From the NCBI GenBank assembly GCA_954871525.1, contig OX940863.1, positions 5,866,001 to 5,930,000 on the forward strand: a stretch of 64,000 nt of DNA, written 5' to 3'. The notes under the pieces are model-generated. The model worked only from the letters and a program-made list of their open reading frames with translations. It did no database searches and was not told the DNA's origin. This document shows positions 12,321 through 21,563 of the stretch, piece by piece. A program made the translations under genes and the position numbers. Source of the stretch: Parietaria judaica (Eukaryota; Streptophyta; Magnoliopsida; Rosales; Urticaceae). Numbering within the stretch: position 1 is the first letter of the stretch; every line of letters starts with the position of its first letter.

Positions 12321-12747
12321 TGTTGCTCCTCTGAAGCTTTTAGTATGTATGAGTACGAGGATGATAGATAAAGAGAGTGAAAAGAGGACTTTGTTGGCAA
12401 GAGGTTGAAGAAGGGACACGTGGCGGACTCTCGTGGCGCGTCCTCAGGCGCTGTCTGAATTCAAATTTTCACGGGGTGCGGTGCGCGCTTCTCTGCTTCT
12501 TGTCCTTGTAATTACCAATTTGCCCCCTTTACCATTTAATTTACTAATTTGCCCAGCTCAGCTCCGATGGGTTATAATTATTAATTATTCTTATCTTAGG
12601 AAATAGAACAGAACATGGAAGTCCTGGCGGGAAAACCTGATTATGAATGTGTGATAGATAAACATCATGTTTGGATTGGAGATTGTTAAGAAGGCAAAGA
12701 ATGAACGACTTAAGCAGCAAAGTGAGTGATCTTTTACATAAATAATA
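12321..12747. other. 5' region of the coiled-coil gene
   Basis: Contains the promoter and 5' UTR of the minus-strand gene, then AT-rich sequence up to the target-site duplication of the MITE. No other feature seen. Confidence 0.45.
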
Positions 12748-13216
12748 GGGTTAATGACGGCAAAAATACCTAAAGTTTGGTCAAAGAACCCCTCGTGTAC
12801 CCAAAGTTTAAAAGTAGTGGCAAAAATACCCAAAATCACATTTGGGGATTTGACCACTCCATTCTCGTAACGCCGTTAACTTACCTATTAATTCTGGTCA
12901 CGTGGACAAACCTGTTTTGTTAAGTGTAATAATTAGGGGTTCAATTAGTTGTGTTAATTAGTATTAATTAGGGGTTTAATTTCTTGTTTTGTCGTAAACG
13001 AGGCTGATGTGGGCTCGTTCACGTGGCAAAAATTATTATGTCAGCAACCCACGTTTGTCCACGTGGCTAGAGTTAACGGGTAAGTTAACGACGTTACGAG
13101 AATGGAGTGGTCAACTCCCCTAATGCGACTTTGGGTATTTTTGCCATCACTTTTAAACTTTGGGTACACGAGGGGTTCTTTGACTAAACTTTGGGTATTT
13201 TTGTTGTCATTAACCC
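12748..13216. mobile_element. MULE-type MITE, copy 1 (469 bp)
   Basis: Long imperfect terminal inverted repeats of roughly 190-200 bp: the left end reads GGGTTAATGACGG and the right end is its complement CATTAACCC. A perfect 9-bp direct repeat TAAATAATA flanks it (12739-12747 and 13217-13225), the target-site length of Mutator-like elements. The arms contain CAAAAATACCCAAA words and a CACGTGG G-box. There is no open frame, so it is non-autonomous. A second copy of exactly the same length lies at 56363-56831. Confidence 0.9.
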
Positions 13217-15300
13217 TAAATAATAAATTGTCTAATTATGGTTCATCCTACAAGGATGCATATTGACATAGACTCGGGTAATAGAAAAAACGAAAATATA
13301 CTTTTGACCACCAATTTATCAACTGAAAATCTATATATATATAAAAGGACAGTGACATAGCAACCTCAAATCACAAGAATTCTTAATTCCTATTTTTTGA
13401 AAATTAAGCCTCAACAACAACATATTCATGTATTCATTCATGTGATGTATGTATTCATGTCCCTATTGATCACACATTAATGTCACGTACTCATATATGG
13501 CATTAATAAAGAGTAAAAATAGTTTAACGACTATCCATGGCACATTAATTTTTGGAGAATGAGGTGGTAAGGTAAAGAAACAAGAATTTGAAGAATCCTA
13601 TTTTTCTAGATTTTGACCTTTTTTTAAAAAAATAAAAAATATCTACACAAGTGACATTCATTTCCACCATTTGTAACATTCATTTGAGGTGTAACCATCA
13701 TCAATTAATTGCATTTACACATAAAATAAATTAAACAAATGTTTATCGAATGTATTAGAGTTGGAATGTATGATCATAGATGATCTATACGCTTTTAATA
13801 AATGCATAACAACAAAAGTGTTTTAACAAAAATCAATACCAATGGTCACGTACATAATTCATTTGATGACAACAAATGAAAACTGAAGAAATTTAATGAA
13901 ACGTTGAGGAGTTCTATTAGCACTAAATAAAAAAAATTACGACTCTTTGGATTCCAAAATAAAAGAATATTAACATTCTTCCTATCATGTATATTGACTA
14001 TATAAAGCAAACCTCTTAAGCTCAAAAATTCAACTTCGTCAGATATAATTTTACTTCTCCTATTTTATGCTCTTTGTTTTTTATTCTTAATTTTTATTTC
14101 TTTTGAATTATTCTATGTATTCAATCTATCATTTGTGTTTGTTCTTCTTATTAGATTGTCAATTTCTTGCAGACCCTTCTTCTCTCGGTCTCGCTAAACG
14201 GAATAGAAAGTTCGTATATTTTAACCTCAAACTGTTTATACAATGGCGAATTTTTCAAAGATGTGAAGGTATTATTCATTTTTCTTTCTCTGTGATAAAA
14301 ATTATAAGAAAATTTTAAATTATTTTTAGATCGTATGCTCAATGTCAATTTTCTTTTTCACTTAATTTGTTTTTATAATTATGAATTGTTATATATATAT
14401 ATAAAAAAACAAAGTGAAAAGAATATTTGAAGTATTTTTACAAATATTATTTGTTATGAATTGAAAAGCATACTGTAATTATTTTTACAAATATTCTTTG
14501 TGTCCATTTTTTTCATAGTTTTTGTTTGCATGTTTTACTTAGTGTAAACAAAAATGGTCAGTATATTTGCATTTTTTTAAAGCATCGATATTGTATAAAC
14601 GAACTCGGTCCGTATGTCTTCGATTATGGAGAATAGACTGGAACTGCTTTTAAAAAAAGTTGTAATAGTGTTAGATTGGGTTAGGCCCCAAAACCAATTA
14701 TTGCATGCAAGTACTTGAAATATAAAGACTCACGCCACTATTCAACGTAATCTTGAAAAAATAATAAATGTACAAAATAAACACTGATACAAATTTAATT
14801 ATTATAATGGATACTATTCTTTATATAGAATTTGTATTCTTTGTGGAACAAAAAAAGTATTGTTTTATTAATCACTAGCCCTATAAATTATTTTACGTGA
14901 TAATTTATAAATTATTTTAATCACTAGCCCTATAACTAAATGAACAGTTTAAAGTTGATTTTCCCTTCTCTATGTGACGAGCAATTTAGCTTTAGTTTGG
15001 ACAAAAATTCTTTTTTTTTTAATTCCATTTATAGAATATTACTGAGGGGTTGCTCGGTTTTTTCAACAATTTTTGTTTTCGTTTATCAGATTATTGGATT
15101 CATTGAGGTGAACTATCCCGCAAACGTGTTAATTGTCAGAGACGGGCATTCGCCGCCATATCCTTCACCGGAGCTCTCGCTCGCTCTACTACCATCCTAT
15201 GCACAATGTTTCGCTTGATATGCTACTTTTATAATTTAATGTAATGAACTATCTCTGATCTATAAATATAATTTTTTTCCTGTGACAAAATCTATATATA

Positions 15301-15563
15301 TATGGACACTTGTTGGTTGATGACATGGCAACACACAAAAACGAAGAAGGAATCATTCCGATTTTTTCACATTATTCATTTAAAAAAAAACAATATATGT
15401 GCATGGCTTGCACAAACAGAGAGAACAATATATATGGACACTTTTTGGTTGATGACATGGCAACACACAAAAACGAAGAAGGAATCATTCCGATTTTTTC
15501 ACATTATTCATTTTTTTAAATAACAATATATGTGCATGGCTTGCACTAACAGAGAGAACGAGT
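15301..15563 (+). repeat. Two-copy tandem duplication, 132-bp period
   Basis: Two near-identical copies start at 15301 and 15433, each reading TATGGACAC...TTGGTTGATGACATGG and ending near TTGCAC(A/T)AACAGAGAGAAC. Differences are a few bases in the poly-A/T stretch and single substitutions, so the duplication is recent. The overlapping open frames across both copies are not convincing genes. Confidence 0.85.
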
Positions 15564-16255
15564 ATGTATTGATTTTTTTTTTATCACGATTATTATTAAC
15601 ACTTATTATTATAATCTACTCAACATATATGTTATAAATATTTCAATTAACACGATCTTAATATTTGGTTACATTTTGGAAAAGCTATAGTCATACGTTA
15701 ATTGGTTGTTTCATTTTGATTTTATACATTAATGAGGATAAACATTAATGAAAAGCAATAACTCCATCGATTTGTTCCCACAATTCTCAATTAGATATAT
15801 ACCGGAAAAAAAAAACATCAATATGAAGGAAAATGCATGTCTCTTTGTATTCCTTCCAGTAATGATATATTGATAATTATCTTTGTTCAGGATATTAACT
15901 CATGACGTTACACATTTACAATCAAAATTATCAAAAATAAAACATGTTCTTATTATTATATTCCATTAATTTTTTTATACAGCTACATTAATACTTCATT
16001 TTTAACTATATATTCTCAAAATCTCTCCCTCATTTTATCAAACTCTTGCACTCTATGAATATCGAGATTTGGCCTCTCTCTATTGATGTAAGTTTTTTAT
16101 TATTCTCATTTTAAGCCTATTTTATTATTATTATTATTATTATTATTATCTGTTTTAATGGACGTAGAACATGTTTAACTTTTTTTTATTCTTATGAATT
16201 TGCTTTCATCTTAGAGCTTTATTTACTTTTTAGGCAGATTTCAGGGTATACGGAC

Positions 16256-16460
16256 ATGGTTTCTCAGCTTCTTTCCCGACCCACTTCTCCGATCTCAGCT
16301 TTCTCTCGGTCTCTCCCTAATCCGAGTTCCATTCATCACTACCTCCGGCTTCATCACAACGGTCTCTCACTTATGAGCCTTCCTCGGTGTATGTGGCTTG
16401 GCATTTCTCGACTTCCTGCATGTAAACCATACTTTCGTCGACTCTGTATTTCTATCAAGT
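16256..16460 (+). pseudogene. Possible captured exon with presequence-like coding potential
   Basis: A GC-richer island within the AT-rich Helitron encodes a peptide starting MVSQLLSRPTSPISAFSRS, rich in Ser, Arg and Leu and almost free of acidic residues, as in mitochondrial or plastid targeting peptides. Coding-like composition fades after about 16460 into a poly-T run. I do not recognise the parent gene. It may be a captured first exon; chance is not excluded. Confidence 0.3.
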
Positions 16461-17920
16461 ACTTAACAATTATAAAATTTCACCTGCTTGGGTTTTTTTT
16501 TTTTTTTGTTTTCATCTACTTATCATAATTAGTGTAAACTACAATTTACTTATGAAAAATAATAACATTTTTTGTTCAGTACATAATAACTATTATTATT
16601 TCTTATTATTATTATTTCTTCAAATAAAAGATATATGGTCAAGATATGTATTCGTAATCTATGTCGATTTCATAAGATCAATAAGGCTACATACTATTTA
16701 TTGGTTATTTAGCCTTCTTATTAACTCTCTCTAATTTTGTATCAACTCTTTATTCACCTAATAATTCCTCATCAAATGACTATGATATGATGTGGTCGTA
16801 GGTCTTACGATTTACATCCGAATATTTACTTGAGATTTTATCCCAATGCACTTTGCGAATCACATATGTATACATATGACCATTACAAATAATAATTACG
16901 AAAATTTAATATGTGGTCATATTTAATAAAAAATTTACAAATAATCACGAATAAATTTGTACTGCGAAAAATTTGTGATGTTTAAAATAATAATTACGTT
17001 AACCATTTATTTCAAGCTTTTACAAATATGTGGTCATATTTAATAAAAATCCTCATTTACATTACACAACTAAATTGAGAGTTTGTTGAGTTCTAATGTG
17101 TGATCATATTTAGGCTGTGGTACAATATCATATTAAGACTACAAATTTCCCAATTTTAATTATTTTTGAGCAACCACGGTATATTATTCAAGCGTTATCG
17201 ACCGACATTAATTTGTGTTTTCTTCTAACACAGTCATATTTTATATAGTTCACCGTGATTAATATGTGGTTATATTATTGTTTTTTTTAGTATATGTGAT
17301 TATCTAGGAAATTTCTATAAATTTGGTCTTGGAGTTGTTGTATTATGTTAACTTTTTAGATCGGTTAAATAAGTAACATGCTTATTTTTACAGTCAAGAT
17401 ATGATATACGAATCATTACAGATCTAAATTTTTTATTTTTATATTATGATGACGCAAAACCTATACTAAAGGTTTATCGATGGATTTATCGATGGAAAAC
17501 CTATACAATATTTTCATACATAAAATATTTTCATAACATAAAATACTAAAGGTATAGTTTCATACGTATTTTCATACATATATTATTAGAGCACATAATA
17601 ACTAAAAAAAATAGTATACTCATTAAAATCTATAGGGATATCTATGAATAATGAAATATTTTATTTTAGATTTTGTTTTTGTTAGTTTCCATATTAAAAC
17701 TGGAATCAATTGATCAAGTAAATTTTCAAGGGAGATATATGCCACTAAGTTAGAGATAGAACATAGGAAATAACTACCCCTACATGATATAATATTAATT
17801 TTTACCAAGTTTTATTTTTTGATAATTAATTATTGATTTGATAAATTCAAATCATAAATTATAAAAAAAAATTGTAATCGATAATTGATCGCCACCGCTT
17901 CGCGCAGTGCCGTCCACTAG

Positions 17921-18448
17921 TTACAATTAAAACGGTCAAATAAATAGAGTTCAAGTTTCCCGAAACTTGAACAAAAAACATACCCTTAAATTAATAAAGA
18001 AAGTGCAGACTCAATAATAAAGACAACAACAAATAATTTTGCCAAAATCCCGAGACCTCATAGCATAGCCATGAGTTTTTTTTTTTTTTTTTTGTCTGTC
18101 TGTTTGACCGCTTCTACTCGAAAAATAGTAAGATAAGACCATTCTGCGATGCATTAGTCCCACCGGTCCATAAATGCGTACTCCTTTTTGTCGCAACACA
18201 TGACATGCATAATCAAACCACTAATTCAATAGATATTCAATTATTTTATAATTATTTATTACTAGGGTGATACATATTTTACGGTTAATCATACAATAAT
18301 ACAAATGTAGAATATTGGTATCACAAAAGAGTGATACATATTTACTTCTTCTTCGTCATCACATTCTTAAGATTTTCAGTTGGTCTCTGAACTATATATC
18401 TCAAAAAGATGGATTCAAATACTCGATCAACTAAGCCCACTCTTCCTC
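17921..18448. other. Intergenic, 3' of serine acetyltransferase
   Basis: AT-rich sequence with a poly-T run at 18077 and the 3' UTR of the minus-strand acetyltransferase. I searched the minus-strand bases after the stop codon for the missing C-terminal tail and did not find it in any frame. Confidence 0.5.
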
Positions 18449-19321
18449 TCACCGGACAATCAACCGCGCAGGATTCCCGACGACGGTAGCCTTCGGAGGC
18501 ACATCTTTCAGCACGACGGACGCTGCTCCAACCCGCGCGTCCCGCCCGATCCTAATATTCCCCAACAACTTGCTTCCCGCCCCGATGAACACCCCGTCCC
18601 CAACCTTCGGGTGTCTGTCACCGGAAACCTTCCCAGTCCCGCCCAACGTGACGCCGTGCAACAGCGTCACTCCATCTCCCACCACGGCCGTCTCCCCGAT
18701 CACCACTCCCGTCGCGTGGTCGATCACGATCCCGCTTCCCACCACCGCGCCGGGGTGAATATCCACCCCGAACACCTCGGAAACCCGGCTCTGGATCAGC
18801 ACCGCCACGGCCTTCCTGCCCTGCAACCACAGCTTGTGCGCCACCCGGTGCGCTTGGCACGCGTGGAAGCCCTTGAAGCTGAGCAGGCAGTGCGCGTGGC
18901 TCAAACACGCCGGGTCCCGCTCCCTCGTGGCCCTCAGATCGCTCCGCACGGCTTCTCTGATGTTGCAGTCCTCGATCATGACACTGAAGAAGATCTCCAG
19001 AAGCACGTCCTTCGCGAGCGTCGCGTCGCTCAGCTTCACAGCCAGCAGATTCGCGAGCGCGCTCTCGAGCGAGGCGTGTGAGTGGATCGTGGCGCGGTAG
19101 TAGTCTCGGAGGAGTGGCTCTTGTCGCACGTCGGCCACGGCTTCTTGCCGGATCTTCGACCACGTGAGGTCGTCGTCGGAGTGTTGCTCTTCGGTTTTCT
19201 GACAGACCCAGTTGAGTGATTTAGTTGAGAAGAAGCTTGGTTTGACGAATCTGCATTGGGATTGAGCGACTCGGCATTGGTCGGAGATGTTGGTCGTGCA
19301 GTTCTCAACGCAAGCTGCCAT
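18449..19321 (-). CDS. SERAT2;1: Serine O-acetyltransferase, C-terminal tail missing
   Basis: Makes O-acetylserine from serine and acetyl-CoA, the first step of cysteine synthesis. Single exon, 290 aa. An alpha-helical SATase N domain is followed by left-handed beta-helix hexapeptide repeats from about residue 185; catalytic-site motifs DHATG (201-205), LHGVTLGGTGK (221-231) and GDRHP (234-238) are intact. The N-terminus MAACVENC resembles Arabidopsis SERAT2;1 (about 314 aa), which can be plastidial or cytosolic. The frame stops right after GNPARLIVR, whereas relatives continue for 20-30 residues and end in a Trp-Ser-Asp-Tyr-x-Ile tail that inserts into O-acetylserine (thiol)lyase. The enzyme core should work, but formation of the cysteine synthase complex should be lost. 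A TATA box lies about 70 bp upstream. Confidence 0.95.
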   Translation of the reverse strand: MAACVENCTTNISDQCRVAQSQCRFVKPSFFSTKSLNWVCQKTEEQHSDDDLTWSKIRQEAVADVRQEPLLRDYYRATIHSHASLESALANLLAVKLSDATLAKDVLLEIFFSVMIEDCNIREAVRSDLRATRERDPACLSHAHCLLSFKGFHACQAHRVAHKLWLQGRKAVAVLIQSRVSEVFGVDIHPGAVVGSGIVIDHATGVVIGETAVVGDGVTLLHGVTLGGTGKVSGDRHPKVGDGVFIGAGSKLLGNIRIGRDARVGAASVVLKDVPPKATVVGNPARLIVR

Positions 19322-19391
19322 TTTTGTTGGTTGATCTTGAGAGAAGATGATGAGAATTGAGTGTTAATTTGATGGATAAGGAAGTGAAGAA

Positions 19392-19402
19392 GATATATAT
19401 AG
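19392..19402 (-). promoter_or_regulatory. Putative TATA box of serine acetyltransferase
   Basis: On the minus strand the sequence reads ACTATATATATCTTC, about 70-80 bp upstream of the start codon at 19321, fitting a core promoter with a short leader. Confidence 0.45.
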
Positions 19403-20109
19403 TGTTTGAGGAAGCCATTGAAGAGCGAGACCAGAAGCTTCGCAGATCGAAGATAGTCGTTGACTTATGGACAAGACCAGAGGAAAGTGTGTGACGTTTG
19501 AGGTGACGATTGTGTATCTATAGTATATATAATTGAAGAGACTGGAGATTGATAGAGGGACTGGGTCGAGTCAAAAGTCAACTACTTGGGCAATACTTCA
19601 CTATTATTAGATTGATCATGGAATTATTAATGTATAGTGGGAACTTTTTATACCTCAAAAGTGACCGGTTGGGTCGGAGTTGGACCGTTTTATCAGTCCG
19701 GTAAATCTTCCAAGTACAAGTGAAACCGGAATTAGAACCGGGACATCCTAAATATGTCTCCAATTTGGTTTCGGTCTGTAAAAAAATCTTGATTTTTTGA
19801 AATAAAAGAAACTTGTACTTAAACTAGGATTTCGATTTTCATAACATACTTGTCATTATTCAATTCATATAAAAGTCAAACTACAAATAACTACATGATC
19901 TCTCTTCTTTTGGTTGAGAAATTAATTTTCTATTAGTTTACAGTTTCTCTCAGTAATTTAGTTTTTGTTTACATAAACCAAAATTCAGTAAATTTACTAG
20001 TAATAGAGTCTTTATCTCTATAAGCAGTATTATTTAACTTAGACGCTAAGTCAAATTTAAAAAGAACAAATGCTAGAGTTTGTGATGCAAATATGTTTTT
20101 AAACTGAAT
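19403..20109. other. Upstream region of serine acetyltransferase
   Basis: Promoter-proximal sequence, then a patch with CCGGTTGGGTCGG and GAACCGGGAC words (19660-19745) resembling the dispersed CCGGGTT repeat family. No gene seen. Confidence 0.4.
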
Positions 20110-20118
20110 TTTTATTTT

Positions 20119-21173
20119 GAGAAATTGCTCTAAATAGCCAAATAGAAACGTTTGATTAACAAAATAGCCAACATTTACTTTATCTTTCTAAAATAGCCAA
20201 TTTGTATGAGGTGGCATCTTAATATAAGTTTTTGTTCTTATTATACCCTTTTAATTATCTTTCTTTATACGATTAAAATTCTAACGAACTAACGGTTTAT
20301 ATTACCAAAAATATGCGTTTAAAAAATTGCTCCCTGGAATATCTCGATTTAATTTTTAAAAATTAAATAGGGAATATCCTTAATTTTAGCCACGTTTAAA
20401 ATTTGTTACTACTTTGATATTAGTATTGATATTTTTTAAATATTAAACGTGATAATGCCTATTAACATGGAAAATATTTTGTAAATTAAAACGAATTAAC
20501 GGTTAATATACCAAAAATATGCGATTAAAAAATTGCTCCATGAATCGTGGAATATCTCGATTTAATTTTCAAAAATTAAATAGGAAATATCCTTAATTTT
20601 AGCCACGTTTAAAATTTGTAACTACTTTGATATTAATATTGATATTTTTTTTTTAAATATGAAACGTGAGAATGCCTATTAACATGTAAAGTATTTTGCA
20701 AATAAATACATAATCGTTAGAAAATACGTTTGATAATTTAAATCCAGTTGTATTACCAATTCATATATGTATATAAACAAGTATTAATAGTTTATAGATT
20801 AACAAAGAATGCCTATTAGCATGGAAAATATTTTCTAAATAAATACATAATGTTTAGAAAATACGTTTGATAATTTAAATCCAGCTTTATTACCAGTTTA
20901 TATATGTATATAAACAAGTATTAACAGTTTATGAATGTATATAAATAAAAATTAACAGTTTATAGATGTATTAACTGTAAATATTAAAATTCGAATTTAT
21001 TGGTGGAAAGGTATTTCGTTAATTATAATTGAATATTAAAATCATAATGTATAAATGTTATAATTAAGGGTATATAAGTCATTAACATGGTTAATTGGGT
21101 ATGTAAATATAAACCAAAAGTTGACTATTTAGTAAATATCAACTTTCTATTTGGCTATTACGCTATAATGCCC
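20119..21173. mobile_element. MULE-like non-autonomous element (1055 bp)
   Basis: The ends are inverted relatives sharing AATAGCCAAATAGAAA (left 20132-20148; right as its complement near 21147-21162), with weaker similarity out to the termini. A 9-bp direct repeat TTTTATTTT flanks the element (20110-20118 and 21174-21182), consistent with Mutator-like insertion, though the low complexity weakens this. There is no open frame. The interior is made of tandem duplications. Confidence 0.65.
20282..20940 (+). repeat. Nested tandem duplications inside the MULE-like element
   Basis: One unit of about 208 bp is present twice (from 20282 and 20489), sharing CCAAAAATATGCG and GGAATATCTCGATTTAATTT. Overlapping its end, a second unit of about 137 bp is duplicated (from about 20670 and 20807), sharing AATGCCTATTA and ATACGTTTGATAATTTAAAT. 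Copies differ by scattered substitutions. Confidence 0.75.
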
Positions 21174-21182
21174 TTTTATTTT

Positions 21183-21563
21183 TATGTTGGAGATAAAAAA
21201 AGAAAAGAAAAAAGTAAAGTGCTATTTTGTTTACTTCACTAAACTCCGCCTACAAATACTCACTAGAAATGAAAACAATAATTTTAAAAAATCAACCCTA
21301 AATAAAAACAGAAAACAGAAAATCCCAAATTGGAGCGAAGATATGCGAATGCGAGTGTTAGTTGAGAAAAAGAGTGAAAATAGGAGACCCATAAACGCTC
21401 TTTCCGAGAACCAATCACATTTCGACACATCGACATTATTATTTATTTATTATTAAATATAATTTGGTGGTCAATTCATGGGTTGAAACTGAAGTGACAA
21501 AGAAGAAGAGAACACTGGTTTTTGCAAGCAAAGCAGCTTCAGTTCGCGAGCTGAGCTTCATCA
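21183..21563. other. ADA2b upstream region
   Basis: AT-rich sequence followed by the 5' UTR of ADA2b. Short frames on both strands look random. No separate feature is supported. Confidence 0.4.

Larger units (their letters stand above)
13330..17920 (+). mobile_element. Candidate non-autonomous Helitron (4.6 kb)
   Basis: The 5' end reads TCTATATATATATAAAAGGAC and follows an A; the 3' end reads CACTAG and is followed by a T, matching the TC...CTRR structure and A/T insertion site of plant Helitrons. A hairpin with 6-bp arms and one mismatch (CACCGC 17893-17898, GCAGTG 17904-17909) ends 11 bases before the 3' terminus, as the family requires. No Rep/helicase frame is present. The interior is very AT-rich with a few GC-richer islands (about 15110-15210 and 16250-16450) that may be captured gene fragments. 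A second Helitron-like 5' end at 15291 suggests nesting. The call rests on termini only; no target-site duplication is expected. Confidence 0.65.

Noticed and set aside
12185..12400. Alternative frames overlapping the coiled-coil gene, including 11455-11718 and 11890-12282
   Set aside because: They are shadows of GC-rich exons of the minus-strand gene, which has consistent splicing and family-like sequence.
12419..12419. Upstream in-frame ATG for the coiled-coil gene
   Set aside because: It would add a hydrophobic leader unlike a cytosolic coiled-coil protein. The ATG at 12320 has a better context.
15302..15523. Frames across the 132-bp duplication
   Set aside because: The same peptide repeats because of the DNA duplication. 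There is no sign of selection or of a family.
18380..19081. 233-codon plus-strand frame opposite serine acetyltransferase
   Set aside because: It is a shadow on the opposite strand of a clearly conserved enzyme; its Pro/His/Arg-rich composition mirrors the codon bias of the true gene.
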